From assembly GCF_000196455.1 (NCBI RefSeq), contig NC_014614.1:2030001-2094000 (forward strand): a stretch of 64,000 bases of DNA, read 5' to 3'. Below, piece after piece: positions 27,400-36,376 of the stretch. A model generated the notes under the pieces. The model searched no databases. It had not been told where the DNA came from and saw nothing but the letters and a program-made list of their open reading frames with translations. The DNA is from Acetoanaerobium sticklandii. Its GTDB lineage: Bacteria > Bacillota > Clostridia > Peptostreptococcales > Filifactoraceae. Made by a program: the position numbers and the translations under genes. Position 1 is the stretch's first letter; every line of letters begins with the position of its first letter.

Positions 27400-28549
27400 T
27401 TGGCTCCTCCTCATTAGGTATACTAAACATAACTTTAGTACCTTTTCCTACTACAGATTTTATTGTTATTGAACCATGCGCTATTTCTGCTCTTTCTTTC
27501 ATAGAAGAAAGTCCAAAAGACTTATCTTTAGCTTCAGTAAAGCTTTCAGTATTAAAGCCTTTTCCATCGTCAGAAACACTTCCATTTATAGAGTTTTTTC
27601 TTATATCCATCCGAATAATAACATTTTTAGCTCCAGAATGCTTTATTATATTATTTAGAGACTCTTGAACTATTCGATATACTATTAACTTATTCAATGA
27701 ATTTATAATAGGATAATCCGAAATATTTTTTACTTCAATTGCAATATTCTTTTCATAGCTCATATCAGCAGCCATACGCTCAATCGTAGGAATAAGTCCA
27801 ACCTCATCTAGCGATATTGGTCTCAAATCATACATTATTCCTCTTATTTCCTTTAAAACTGCTCTAAGCTGAGACTTTATATCTTTAAGTTCATCCTCTA
27901 TATGTATATTGCCTCTTTTTAAAAGTTTTTCAACTATCTCTGTTTTGATAACTAAAGACGCAATATTTTGAGCAGGACCATCGTGAACATCTCTTGCAAT
28001 TCTCCTTCGTTCTTCTTCTTGAGCCTTGATAATCTTCATTCCAATTTGAGTTTTATCCTCTAAATTGCTTATTGTTTTTCCTAAATCCATTAAATCTGAT
28101 ACCAAAAAATCCATTACCGATTTCATTTTAGACATTAGACTTTCAGCTTGTTCCACTATTTCATAATTTTTTTTAAGCCTGATTTCTAGCTGATTCCGTT
28201 CTCTAATTAGATTTTGTTCCTCTTCCCTTTTTAAAAGAAGCTGAACCTGCTTATCTTTAGCTTCATTATAGGCTTTTCTAATATCACTTTCAGAGTATTC
28301 TCCTATGTTTTTGCTCACTAAAAAAAGTTTTTGCCTACTTTCCTTTTCTTCCTTAGTGAGTTTCTCCGCTTCTTTTATTACAACTAGAACCTTTAGTTTA
28401 AATTTTTCAATTTCTTGCAGGATTAGTTCGCATTCCTTTAAAACGTTTTCAGAAATATTGAATATCTCTTCCTGTCCACTTTGAATAGATAAAATTACAT
28501 CATTTATTACTTTGTCCAGACTCTTAGGAGAAAACCCCGACTCATTCAT
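27371..28549 (-). CDS. degS: Cytoplasmic sensor histidine kinase, DegS-like
   Basis: This 392-residue soluble kinase lacks membrane segments. A long coiled-coil sensor region (about residues 30-160) precedes the HisKA_3 dimerisation helix with RRIARDVHDGPAQNIASL (phospho-acceptor H189). An HATPase domain follows: IVQESLNNIIKHSGA (N box), DDGKGF (G1) and GLSSMKERAEI plus GKGTKV (G2). The arrangement matches Bacillus DegS. It overlaps and precedes the DegU-like regulator in one operon. Confidence 0.9.
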   Translation of the reverse strand: MNESGFSPKSLDKVINDVILSIQSGQEEIFNISENVLKECELILQEIEKFKLKVLVVIKEAEKLTKEEKESRQKLFLVSKNIGEYSESDIRKAYNEAKDKQVQLLLKREEEQNLIRERNQLEIRLKKNYEIVEQAESLMSKMKSVMDFLVSDLMDLGKTISNLEDKTQIGMKIIKAQEEERRRIARDVHDGPAQNIASLVIKTEIVEKLLKRGNIHIEDELKDIKSQLRAVLKEIRGIMYDLRPISLDEVGLIPTIERMAADMSYEKNIAIEVKNISDYPIINSLNKLIVYRIVQESLNNIIKHSGAKNVIIRMDIRKNSINGSVSDDGKGFNTESFTEAKDKSFGLSSMKERAEIAHGSITIKSVVGKGTKVMFSIPNEEEPNEHSKNYDS

Positions 28550-28658
28550 AACCTTATAGCCCCTTAAATTATTATAAATATAATATACAGTTTTTTCTAC
28601 AAATTGCTATATAGAATTTAGTTAAATTACAAAAAAAGAGCATATAGCCCTTTATTTT

Positions 28659-29108
28659 TTACATGTCGAGTAGTTCTTTTTTCTCAGTTTCGTCTAGAAC
28701 TTGTAATAAGTCTAATATTATAACCATTCTTTCTTCTAGTTTTCCTATACCTTCAATATATTTTTTATCATCTCCAGTAATAATAGCTGGAGTTTCCTGA
28801 ATCTGATTATCATCCATTGTTATAACTTGAGAAGCATCGTCCACCATAAAACCAACAAGCTTATCCTCAAGATTAAGAACCAAAACTCTATGAGCTATAT
28901 TAGCAGTTTCCTCAGGTTTTGAAAATCTTTTTTTAAGGTTTATGATAGGAGTAATTTCTCCTCTAAGATTTATTATTCCTTCTACAAAGTGAGGAGTATT
29001 GGGAACCTTTGTCACCTCAACCAATTCAGTTACTTCTTTCACTCTCATAATATCAATGCCATATTCCTCTTCGTCAAGCTTAAAAACTACATATTTTCTT
29101 TCAGCCAT
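28659..29108 (-). CDS. cheW: Chemotaxis coupling protein CheW
   Basis: This 149-residue protein is a single CheW-like SH3-type domain that couples chemoreceptors to CheA. The YVVFKLDEEEYGIDIMRVKEV opening, VPNTPHFVEGIINLRGEITPIINLKKRF and the later VDDASQVI segment are diagnostic. No other chemotaxis gene is nearby, so this is an isolated copy. Its ribosome site AAGGAGGG overlaps the stop region of the UPF0291 gene just upstream, suggesting a small operon. Confidence 0.95.
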   Translation of the reverse strand: MAERKYVVFKLDEEEYGIDIMRVKEVTELVEVTKVPNTPHFVEGIINLRGEITPIINLKKRFSKPEETANIAHRVLVLNLEDKLVGFMVDDASQVITMDDNQIQETPAIITGDDKKYIEGIGKLEERMVIILDLLQVLDETEKKELLDM

Positions 29109-29120
29109 CCTAAGCCCTCC

Positions 29121-29294
29121 TTAATTTTTTTGGATTTTAATACTATCTAGCTGTTGTCTTAGATTATTCTTAAATCTATTTACGTATTCTTGCCTTAAAT
29201 TTTTCTGCTCTTGCTTTTCTATGTCATTCAAACCTTCTTGCTTAGATTTCTTTGAAAGAAAGTTTATTCTTTTTACCAATTCTTCTTCCGACAT
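29121..29294 (-). CDS. UPF0291/DUF896 (YnzC-like) small protein
   Basis: This short gene encodes 57 residues: it starts MSEEELVKRINFLSKKSKQ and contains GLNDIEKQEQKNLRQEYVN, the signature of the DUF896 family. Family members are small helical-hairpin proteins; Bacillus YnzC is one, and another (YneA-linked YnzC/SosA locus) is SOS-induced. Function is not established. AGAGGTG lies at good distance before the ATG. It precedes cheW by 12 bases and follows the MocR gene closely, so the three may be cotranscribed. Confidence 0.85.
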   Translation of the reverse strand: MSEEELVKRINFLSKKSKQEGLNDIEKQEQKNLRQEYVNRFKNNLRQQLDSIKIQKN

Positions 29295-29311
29295 GGTTCA
29301 CCTCTTATTTA

Positions 29312-30715
29312 TTAATTTGGAATTTTATACTTCATTTTATTTTTTTCATCACTTAAGAACTCTATTATACCATTTTTAAGCGTATTTAAATTGATTTCTA
29401 TGTCATTTTCTTGCATATGTGCAATACTTATTCGAAATTCATTTTCAGCTTTAATATTATAATAAAATAATGGTCCCTCAAGAACCTTAACTCCTTTTGA
29501 CTCCAAGAAAATTTTTAAGTCAATTGAGCTGTAGTCCTTTGGAAGTGCCGCAAAGAAATTCACACCCCCTGAAGCCTTTCTAAAAGTTAATATATCAGAA
29601 AAATTGCTATCAATATACTTCTTCGCAATTTTAAATCTAGATTCATAAACCTTTTTTATGATATCCAAATGATTTCTCCAACCGAAAAAAGTCATGTAAT
29701 AATATAATGAAAGCTGAGTAAAACTTGATGTAGATATATCCATAGAATATTTTATTCTACTTATTACATTTCTAACGTGAATAGGCATTTCCATAAAACC
29801 TATCCTAAGCCCGGGCATTAAAATTTTTGAAAAACTCTTAATATATATTACCCTGTTTTCTTCGTCATAAGCTCTAAGCGGTTTTATTTTAGTATTATTA
29901 AAATCAAAATCACTCATATAATCATCTTCTATTATCATAAAGTCAAACTGTCTAGCAAGATTTAGTATCTCTTTTTTCTTTTTTTCACTATAACATACAC
30001 CTGTAGGGTTTTGATAATTGGGCATAGTGTATAATATCGAAGGTTTAATTTTTTCCAGTTTCATTTTTAGAATGCCTATATCAATCCCATCGTCAAGTAC
30101 AGGAATCCCTACGACCTTTACTCCATGCTCTTTGAATACATCAATTGCTCCTGGATAACTGGGTTCTTCAATAAACACAACATCCCCATAATTAAGTATA
30201 GAATTTACAATTATATTTATTCCTTGCTGGGCTCCAGATATAATCTGTATCCTATCCGGCTCGCTTTCTATAGATAAACTCTTCATATAATCACAAAGAC
30301 TAATCCTAAGTAGCTCATATCCTAAGCCTTCGTGATAATCAAATAAAGTCTCTCCCTCTTTTTCAATAGCAATAGCCACAGCCTCTTTAAATTTATCGAC
30401 TGGAAACATATTAGCTTGAGGATTTGCAAGATCAAATCTAACAGCTTTTATTACTTCCTTTGAGGCGGAAGCTTGAGGATAAATATAAGATCCGCTGCCT
30501 TCTTTTTTATATATATATTTCTCTTTTTCAAGCAAATCATAAGCTTTTACAGATGTAGATATATTAATGTTTAAAAAAGCACTCATTTCTCTTAGAGGTG
30601 GAAGCTTCTCAGAAGCTTCTATCTTACTATTCTCTATCAGATTTTTAATATGCTTATAAAGCTGGATATACTTTGGTCCATTTTCCTTCTTAAAATCAAT
30701 TCTAAATTTTTCCAT
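29312..30715 (-). CDS. MocR/GntR-family PLP-dependent transcriptional regulator
   Basis: This 467-residue regulator joins an N-terminal GntR-type winged helix (about residues 12-80, with SEKLPPLREMSAFLNINISTSVKAYDLLEKE) to a fold type I aminotransferase-like domain. The PLP lysine is in YIKSFSKILMPGLRIGF, and NYQNPTG and EDDYMSDF bind the cofactor. Such MocR proteins often regulate PLP synthesis, GABA or taurine genes by sensing PLP or an amine; the target here is unknown. The ATG reading MEKFRI follows AGAGGT by five bases and is preferred to a start 24 bases upstream. Confidence 0.88.
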   Translation of the reverse strand: MEKFRIDFKKENGPKYIQLYKHIKNLIENSKIEASEKLPPLREMSAFLNINISTSVKAYDLLEKEKYIYKKEGSGSYIYPQASASKEVIKAVRFDLANPQANMFPVDKFKEAVAIAIEKEGETLFDYHEGLGYELLRISLCDYMKSLSIESEPDRIQIISGAQQGINIIVNSILNYGDVVFIEEPSYPGAIDVFKEHGVKVVGIPVLDDGIDIGILKMKLEKIKPSILYTMPNYQNPTGVCYSEKKKKEILNLARQFDFMIIEDDYMSDFDFNNTKIKPLRAYDEENRVIYIKSFSKILMPGLRIGFMEMPIHVRNVISRIKYSMDISTSSFTQLSLYYYMTFFGWRNHLDIIKKVYESRFKIAKKYIDSNFSDILTFRKASGGVNFFAALPKDYSSIDLKIFLESKGVKVLEGPLFYYNIKAENEFRISIAHMQENDIEINLNTLKNGIIEFLSDEKNKMKYKIPN

Positions 30716-30857
30716 AGCTACCTCTTTATATATATCCATAGTATTTTTCTTAACTAATATAGCTTACATTATATGATAAATAAAAAAAATAATCAAAGAT
30801 TGCTAAGTTAGCCATAAATTATCTCTATCATAAAATAAATTCAGTACGAAATTAAAA

Positions 30858-30887
30858 AAGCCTGCCATCATTTTACGAGGCAAGCTT
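30858..30887 (-). terminator. Terminator after the Cys-rich mini-protein
   Basis: On the minus strand AAGCTTGCC pairs, with one mismatch, with GGCAGGCTT, followed by TTTTTAAT. It lies 15 bases past the stop of the small gene. Confidence 0.7.
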
Positions 30888-30901
30888 AAATACTATGATT
30901 A

Positions 30902-31066
30902 TTAACCTTCTTGGATATACTCTCTTTCAAACATATCGCATTTATTAGTAGTGCATCTTTCATTTATGCAATGAATGCAAGTAATAAATCCGCACTTTCT
31001 TTGCGAAACAAATCCCTTAATTTCTTTTTTATCAGTTGTTTTACCTACTTTATTTTGCATTGTCAT
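30902..31066 (-). CDS. Small cysteine-rich protein, possible metal or Fe-S binder
   Basis: This 54-residue protein is not recognised as a named family. A basic N-terminal half (MTMQNKVGKTTDKKEIKGF) leads into a cysteine cluster CGFITCIHCINERCTTNKC. The five cysteines are spaced 4, 2, 4 and 4 residues apart, enough for a zinc or iron-sulfur site, and an acidic tail follows. The start is the ATG eight bases after GGAGG. It has its own near-consensus promoter and terminator, so it is a genuine single-gene unit. Confidence 0.65.
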   Translation of the reverse strand: MTMQNKVGKTTDKKEIKGFVSQRKCGFITCIHCINERCTTNKCDMFEREYIQEG

Positions 31067-31114
31067 GCTATGCACCTCCATAATAAAATAATATATTTGC
31101 AATTTCATAATCCT

Positions 31115-31143
31115 ATAATATCATTTGTATTTATATCTGTCAA
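31115..31143 (-). promoter_or_regulatory. Strong sigma-A promoter for the Cys-rich mini-protein
   Basis: TTGACA and TATTAT are separated by exactly 17 bases on the minus strand, about 50 bases before the start codon. Confidence 0.75.
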
Positions 31144-31334
31144 TGCATAATCTAACATTCACAAAATCATTTTTGTGTTTTTAAAAACATTTTCTCGAAA
31201 TATTCATCTCTGTTTTTTCTTTTATATTTCAACGTTTTCAAGATATTTTGCATGTTTTTTTGCAATAATTAAATACGAAGTTATGAAAATTTCATTTTTA
31301 AAATTGCATTTTACAGGATTTTTTGACATAAAAA

Positions 31335-31377
31335 ATACTCCAAATCTCAATTATGTTTCTAGTTGAGTTTGGAGTAT
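31335..31377 (-). terminator. Terminator of 6S RNA
   Basis: On the minus strand ATACTCCAAACTCAA pairs with TTGAGATTTGGAGTAT around a loop, followed by TTTTTTATG. It is one of the strongest hairpins in the window and sits directly downstream of the 6S RNA. Confidence 0.85.
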
Positions 31378-31397
31378 ATCTAAATTTAATTTCTAAA

Positions 31398-31586
31398 AGT
31401 ATGAATACAAAACCCAGGATGCCGTCATTGCCCAAATTCAATACCCGAGATCAACCCAGGTGGGTACTTTGTTGTTAATTTCCGAAGTCCTTCTTCAGGC
31501 ATTTCTTCCACTACCAAACTATAAAGTTCCCGTATAAAATATGTCGGTTGAATTTAAAGCTGATAAACGAACACCCCAGGTTCTAT
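31398..31586 (-). ncRNA. ssrS: 6S RNA
   Basis: This is the 6S RNA, which mimics an open promoter and sequesters the housekeeping RNA polymerase holoenzyme. Read on the minus strand, it begins AACCTGGGGTGTTCG and ends with the pairing partner CATCCTGGGTT. In between it contains CAACCGAC, GGGAACTTTATAG, an ATGCCTG/GAAGGAC element and TACCCACCTGGGTTGATC, all familiar from Firmicute 6S RNAs. No open reading frame covers the stretch, and it has its own promoter and terminator. The ends are estimated from the closing stem. Confidence 0.85.
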
Positions 31587-31593
31587 ATATATT

Positions 31594-31622
31594 ATTATAC
31601 TACAAATTACGTTTGTGTTAAA
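31594..31622 (-). promoter_or_regulatory. Promoter of 6S RNA
   Basis: On the minus strand TTTAAC and a perfect TATAAT are 17 bases apart, placing the transcript start just before the conserved AACCTGGGG. It lies right after the LacI-type gene. Confidence 0.7.
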
Positions 31623-31631
31623 TACAAATAA

Positions 31632-32627
31632 TTAAGAGCTTTGTCTTTCAATTAATGTATGTGGTAAAATGATATATTTTTCCTCTACATCTTGATTATC
31701 GATTAATTTTACAATGATTCTTGCAGCTACTGCTCCCATATCATAAATAGGCTGTTTTATAACAGTTAGCGAAGGTCTAATCATAGATGCTATTCTAGTG
31801 TCGTCATAACCAGCTATAGAAACGTCCTTTGGCACATTAATCCTATTGTCAAGAAGAGCATTAAGGGCGCCCACAGCTAATTCATCACTCGATGCAAATA
31901 TAGCCTCTGGTATATTTCCTTTTTCTATCAGCATCTCTACTATCCTATATCCAGATTCATTTGTGGAATCACCCTGAAGCACCAAGCTTTTGTCTAAATC
32001 AATTCCAGAATCCTCGAGAGCTCTTTTGTAGCCTTTATATCTTTCTGAATCCTCAATATTATCTTCCACTGATGCTCTTAGAAAAGCAATTTTTTTCTTT
32101 CCTTTGTTTATAAAGTAGTTAGTCATATCATAAGAAGCTTGCTTATGGTCGATTCCAATCGAATATACATCAAAATCTTTAGCATTTTTGCTAATATAGA
32201 CTGATGGAATCTGACTCTCCTTAATCAAGTCGATTTGTGGCTTTTCTAGCTTTTCACTTACAAATATAATACCTGCAACTGCTTTAGATTTAAGAAGGTT
32301 GATATATTTAAGCTCCCTTTCTGATTCTCCATAGGTATTACAAAGAAATATATCATATTCATACATTCTTCCTATTTCTTCAATTCCGCTAAGTAAATCT
32401 CCTACAAACAAGCTCGATATATCAGGAACTATAACTCCTATAATATTGCTTCTTTTTGTAACCAAGCTTCTTGCTACTGGATTTGGAACATATCCAGTTT
32501 CTTTTATCACTTTAAGTACCTGATCTCTAATGTCACTGCTTACAGGCTTAGAATTATTAATTACTCTAGACACTGTAGAAATAGAAACACCCGCCATCTT
32601 TGCGACATCTTTAATTGTTACTGCCAT
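31632..32627 (-). CDS. LacI-family transcriptional regulator (CcpA-like)
   Basis: This 331-residue repressor has the LacI HTH TIKDVAKMAGVSISTVSRVINNSKPVS at residues 4-30, the hinge helix YVPNPVARSLVTKRS and a periplasmic-binding-protein-like effector domain. Length and the NIIGVIVPDIS start of the effector domain resemble CcpA and related carbon regulators. True CcpA identity cannot be decided from the sequence alone and no target operon is adjacent. A short palindrome lies between its ribosome site and the trmB stop, perhaps for autoregulation. Confidence 0.88.
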   Translation of the reverse strand: MAVTIKDVAKMAGVSISTVSRVINNSKPVSSDIRDQVLKVIKETGYVPNPVARSLVTKRSNIIGVIVPDISSLFVGDLLSGIEEIGRMYEYDIFLCNTYGESERELKYINLLKSKAVAGIIFVSEKLEKPQIDLIKESQIPSVYISKNAKDFDVYSIGIDHKQASYDMTNYFINKGKKKIAFLRASVEDNIEDSERYKGYKRALEDSGIDLDKSLVLQGDSTNESGYRIVEMLIEKGNIPEAIFASSDELAVGALNALLDNRINVPKDVSIAGYDDTRIASMIRPSLTVIKQPIYDMGAVAARIIVKLIDNQDVEEKYIILPHTLIERQSS

Positions 32628-32641
32628 TTTTTCCCGCCCCC

Positions 32642-32654
32642 AATCGTATCGATT
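32642..32654. promoter_or_regulatory. Palindrome upstream of the LacI-type gene
   Basis: AATCG and CGATT are perfect arms around TAT, 15 bases before the start codon. The position suits an autoregulatory operator, but it lacks the central CG dyad usual for LacI-family sites. Confidence 0.3.
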
Positions 32655-32660
32655 AATAAT

Positions 32661-33329
32661 TTACAACCTATTATTACCCAAAAGCTGAGCCTCTAGACGA
32701 TAAATCGGTAATTTTTGTGCCATAAATCTTTTTTCATATTCAGTTAATATAAGCCTCTCATCATCTGATTCAAAATCCTTAGAGTGCAAATCCAAATCTA
32801 CTGATATCAAGCTGTCTTTCCTTGCGCTTAGCTCAAGTAAAGTAAATTCAAAAAGATTTCTGTTATCTGTTTTAAATATCAAGCTTTTGCTTTCATTTAA
32901 AACCTCAGTATATTTACTTAAAAAACATCTGCTAGTCAATCTTCTCCTATGATGTCTAGCTTTGGGCCAAGGATCTGAAAAATTAAGATATATTCTGCAG
33001 ACATCTCCCTTAGTAAAATAATCCTCTATTTTACTAGCATCAAAGCTTACAAATTTTATATTATCTAGATTTTCTTCGAATGCCTTTGTTACTGCCTCTA
33101 ACAAAAGTGCATCATTTTTTTCAATTCCTAAGTAATTTACTTCAGGATTTCTCCTCGCTAATTCTAATAAAAATCCACCTTTACCACAACCTATTTCAAG
33201 CATTAAAGGCTGATTATTAGCGTACGCTTCTTTTATATCTAGCTTTGTAATCAAGCTTAAATCAATATAGGTTTTTCCTTCAAATACTGACATTTTTTCT
33301 TTGTAATTTTTAGCTTTCCTATATCTCAA
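32661..33329 (-). CDS. trmB: tRNA (guanosine(46)-N7)-methyltransferase
   Basis: This 222-residue SAM-dependent enzyme forms m7G46 in tRNA. The SAM motif LEIGCGKGGFLLELA, NYLGIEKNDALLLEA and the family-specific catalytic segment YLNFSDPWPKARHHRRRLTS are present, as is the C-terminal TEYEKRFM. The start is TTG, seven bases after AGGAGG, and no ATG is available nearby. It is upstream of the LacI-type gene in the same direction (33-base gap) and divergent from the ACP gene. Confidence 0.95.
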   Translation of the reverse strand: MRYRKAKNYKEKMSVFEGKTYIDLSLITKLDIKEAYANNQPLMLEIGCGKGGFLLELARRNPEVNYLGIEKNDALLLEAVTKAFEENLDNIKFVSFDASKIEDYFTKGDVCRIYLNFSDPWPKARHHRRRLTSRCFLSKYTEVLNESKSLIFKTDNRNLFEFTLLELSARKDSLISVDLDLHSKDFESDDERLILTEYEKRFMAQKLPIYRLEAQLLGNNRL

Positions 33330-33435
33330 GATTGGCCTCCTCTATATTATAACAATATTTTTATTGCAAAATCGGCTACTTTATAATAAACTATCTTCGA
33401 AGAACTCATAGTGTTGATTTAGGAGGATTGAATTT

Positions 33436-33663
33436 ATGATTTATGAAACAATAAGAACTATCATTGCAGAGCATCTTGGTATAAATGAAAGTAAGATATC
33501 ACTTGATACATCTATTAATGAAGATCTCGAAATAGATTCTCTAGATGCTGTTGAAATCATTATGGCCATTGAAGATGCATTCTCTATCGAAGTAGACGAA
33601 GAAGCTATAGAGCAATTTACTACAGTTAGAGAAATGGTAGAATATGTAGAATCGCATCAATAA
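33436..33663 (+). CDS. acpP: Acyl carrier protein
   Basis: This 75-residue acidic four-helix carrier has its 4'-phosphopantetheine attached at Ser35 in EIDSLDAVEII, the standard DSL motif. Length and charge match fatty-acid-synthesis ACP, but the gene stands alone rather than in a fab cluster, so it could be a specialised second carrier. AGGAGG precedes the ATG. Its stop overlaps the convergent pseudouridine synthase stop by seven bases. Confidence 0.9.
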   Translation: MIYETIRTIIAEHLGINESKISLDTSINEDLEIDSLDAVEIIMAIEDAFSIEVDEEAIEQFTTVREMVEYVESHQ

Positions 33664-34562
33664 GCAAGCGACAATTTTTCAACTAGCTCTCTCATGTCAT
33701 GAGGGAGCTCTGATTTTATATATGTAATTTCAGATTTTCTAGGTGAATAAAATCCTAGCTCAAAGCAATGAAGAGCTTGTCGATTTAATAAGCTCATATC
33801 TCCACCATATAGCTCATCTCCCAAAAGTGGATGCCCTATATGAGAAAAATGCACTCTTATCTGATGCGTTCTACCTGTTTCCAATGATATTTCAAGTAGT
33901 GTTGCATACTTTAGTTTGTCTATAACCTTATATCTTGTTACTGCTCGTTGTCCTTTATCTGAAACTATTCTTCTTATACCGTCTTCACTCTTATCTATCG
34001 GAAGGTCAATTACTCCGCTTGCCTTATCTAAATGTCCACTTACAACAGCATAATATTTTTTTTCCATTTCGTGCATTGCATCATTTTTAGTAAGTATACT
34101 ATGGCAATAGCTATTCTTTGCTACTATTAGAATTCCAGACGTATCCCTATCTAGCCTATTTACGAATCTAATCTTAGAGTTTATAGACTTATCCTTAAAT
34201 AGCTTAATAAGTCCATTGGCAAGAGTATTTCTTTGATGTCCTTTCGTCGGATGAACTACTATAAAAGGCTCTTTTTCTATAACCATCAAATCTGCATCTT
34301 CATAAAGCAGCTTTATATCCATGTCTTCAGCATCATACTCATTTGCTTCATCTGGCAAATTAACTTCTATTATATCTCCTATATTTACAATCTCATGCAT
34401 TTTGTAAAATTTTTTATTTACAAATATCTGCTTATCTTTTTTCAAAGAGTATAGTAATCTAAGAGATATTCTCATATCATTTAGGAGTATTTGCTTTAGG
34501 GTGTCGTTTCTCGATTCATTTTTCCATACTAATTTATTATATTGCTGGTCATTAAACCACAT
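33657..34562 (-). CDS. RluA-family pseudouridine synthase
   Basis: This 301-residue RNA pseudouridine synthase has an N-terminal S4-like domain (about residues 15-75). The catalytic core contains the RluA signature RLDRDTSG (catalytic Asp138), and the later GRTHQIRVHFSHIGHPLLGDELYGG completes the family fingerprint. The modified site in rRNA or tRNA cannot be told apart among RluC/RluD/YlyB-type members. It is convergent with the ACP gene. Confidence 0.92.
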   Translation of the reverse strand: MWFNDQQYNKLVWKNESRNDTLKQILLNDMRISLRLLYSLKKDKQIFVNKKFYKMHEIVNIGDIIEVNLPDEANEYDAEDMDIKLLYEDADLMVIEKEPFIVVHPTKGHQRNTLANGLIKLFKDKSINSKIRFVNRLDRDTSGILIVAKNSYCHSILTKNDAMHEMEKKYYAVVSGHLDKASGVIDLPIDKSEDGIRRIVSDKGQRAVTRYKVIDKLKYATLLEISLETGRTHQIRVHFSHIGHPLLGDELYGGDMSLLNRQALHCFELGFYSPRKSEITYIKSELPHDMRELVEKLSLAY

Positions 34563-34674
34563 ATTTAAACTCCTTTATCATTCATATATTAATTCTATTC
34601 TTTAGCTAAATCACTGCTTGTTATTATGTATAGAGATTCTTTATATATTTATAGTAAAACTCTAAACATTATAA

Positions 34675-34704
34675 TTGGCTTTGCATACAAAGTCAAATTA
34701 TAAT
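34675..34704 (+). promoter_or_regulatory. Candidate promoter for nadK
   Basis: TTGGCT is followed after 18 bases by a perfect TATAAT, about 100 bases before the nadK start in an otherwise featureless AT-rich spacer. Confidence 0.4.
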
Positions 34705-34803
34705 ATGATGTATATGTAATTACAATTATTATATATTAACTGGACATTTACTTAAACCTAATTTTCCATCGCAATATCTAAATTTGAGACAGGAGCGATA
34801 CGA

Positions 34804-35604
34804 TTGAAGCGAAAAATAATTATTACGTATAACTCATATGATCGTTCTATAAGAACAGCTAAAATACTGCGTACCAAACTAGCCTCTGCTGGCTTTGAGG
34901 TTTTGGAAAAGCCTGACCCTGAAGCTGAGCTATTTATAGCCATAGGAGGAGATGGATCATTTTTAAAAACCCTTCACGACTACGATTTTCCAGAAGTTCC
35001 GATTATCGGTATAAATACAGGTCACTTAGGCTTTTTCCAAGAGATTATGCCTCCCCAAATAGACAACTTTATAGATGCCTATATAAACAAAAGATATACT
35101 ATCCAAGAGATTCATCCTATAGAGGCATTAATCTGCACTAGAACCAGCTGTGTTGAGCTACAGGCTATCAATGAATTCGTAGTCAAAGGTGACAAAAGTA
35201 GAACTATTCATTTAAACCTCAGCGTAAATACCAACTTCATAGAGTGTTTTAGTGGAGATGGAGTTATTTTATCTACTCCCACAGGCTCTACTGCATATAA
35301 TTATTCTTCAGGAGGAAGTATAGTTGACCCTAGCTTGAAGCTAATACAAGTGACACCTTTATCTCCTATAAATACAAATGCATATAGATCCTTTACCTCT
35401 AGCATAATCCTCCCCTCTGACGCAATAGTAAAAATCAGCCCTGAATATAGATTCGAGGACTCTTTGGTATTTGTTACAGACGGAATAGAGCATAGATATG
35501 ATCAGATAGTAGACCTTACCTTTCAGACCTCTACTATAAATATTAAGCTACTTAGACTTGGAGGATATGAATTTTGGAGCAAGGTAACAGAAAAGTTTCT
35601 GTAA
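34804..35604 (+). CDS. nadK: NAD kinase
   Basis: This 266-residue enzyme phosphorylates NAD to NADP. The nucleotide-binding GGDGS is at residues 48-52, followed by GINTGHLGFF and SGDGVILSTPTGSTAYNYSSGG, all diagnostic. Translation starts at TTG, eight bases after AGGAG. It is followed by a phosphodiesterase gene in the same direction with a 22-base gap, so the two probably form an operon ending at a clear terminator. Confidence 0.95.
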   Translation: MKRKIIITYNSYDRSIRTAKILRTKLASAGFEVLEKPDPEAELFIAIGGDGSFLKTLHDYDFPEVPIIGINTGHLGFFQEIMPPQIDNFIDAYINKRYTIQEIHPIEALICTRTSCVELQAINEFVVKGDKSRTIHLNLSVNTNFIECFSGDGVILSTPTGSTAYNYSSGGSIVDPSLKLIQVTPLSPINTNAYRSFTSSIILPSDAIVKISPEYRFEDSLVFVTDGIEHRYDQIVDLTFQTSTINIKLLRLGGYEFWSKVTEKFL

Positions 35605-35626
35605 GTAATCAGAAAGGATGATAAAA

Positions 35627-36175
35627 ATGAAAATAGGTGTAATAAGCGATACCCATGGAAGTCTTTATTTTTTTGAAATGGCTATGAATTATCTTAAAGA
35701 TTGCGATAAAATAATTCATGCAGGCGACATATTATATCACGGTCCTAGAAATGATATCCCTGGAGGATACAATCCAAAAGAGCTTGCTGAAAAAATAAAT
35801 GCACTAGATAATATTGTATTTGCAAAAGGTAATTGCGATAGCGATGTTGATCAGATGGTTATAAATCATCCTATCCAGAGCCCTTATACAGTACTTGATG
35901 CGGATAATCTAAATATATTGATTACCCATGGCTATACTAAATCAAAAGAGGATATGATTCAAGAGGCTAAAAAGTTTAAAGCCGATATTTTAATATATGG
36001 ACACACTCACAAAAAGGAGCTTGCAAAATACGACTCCTTAATAGTATTAAACCCTGGAAGCACTTCTATCCCAAAAGATGGCTCAAGGTCAGTTGCTATT
36101 ATAGATTCAGATAAAATAGTTCTAATCGATATAGAAAACAATGGAAATATTCTGAACGAGCTGTGCATTAAATAA
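35627..36175 (+). CDS. YfcE/MJ0936-family phosphodiesterase
   Basis: This 182-residue calcineurin-like metallophosphoesterase has the complete metal site: GVISDTHGS (D, H), HAGDILYH (GD), KGNCDSD (GN), LITHGY and YGHTHKKE. YfcE in E. coli hydrolyses model phosphodiesters; its natural substrate is unknown. The ATG reading MKIGVISDTHG is preferred because the earlier in-frame ATG overlaps the AAAGGA ribosome site. It is second in the nadK operon. Confidence 0.9.
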   Translation: MKIGVISDTHGSLYFFEMAMNYLKDCDKIIHAGDILYHGPRNDIPGGYNPKELAEKINALDNIVFAKGNCDSDVDQMVINHPIQSPYTVLDADNLNILITHGYTKSKEDMIQEAKKFKADILIYGHTHKKELAKYDSLIVLNPGSTSIPKDGSRSVAIIDSDKIVLIDIENNGNILNELCIK

Positions 36176-36224
36176 CTTCTATATCAAAATACACCACTTG
36201 ATTTAATTAAAAATCACAATTTAA

Positions 36225-36262
36225 AAAGGATTGCTGAAGACATAATTCATCAGCAATCCTTT
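36225..36262 (+). terminator. Terminator after the nadK operon
   Basis: AAAGGATTGCTGA and TCAGCAATCCTTT form a perfect 13-bp stem with a 12-base loop and a T-rich tail. Confidence 0.85.
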
Positions 36263-36376
36263 AATATTTTATTAATACAATAAAGTTCTTATTGTCACTA
36301 CAACAAGTTTCTAATTTTAAATAAAACAAGGTTTTTAGGAGCAATTAGCAATACATATAGTTTTATTGGCGAATTC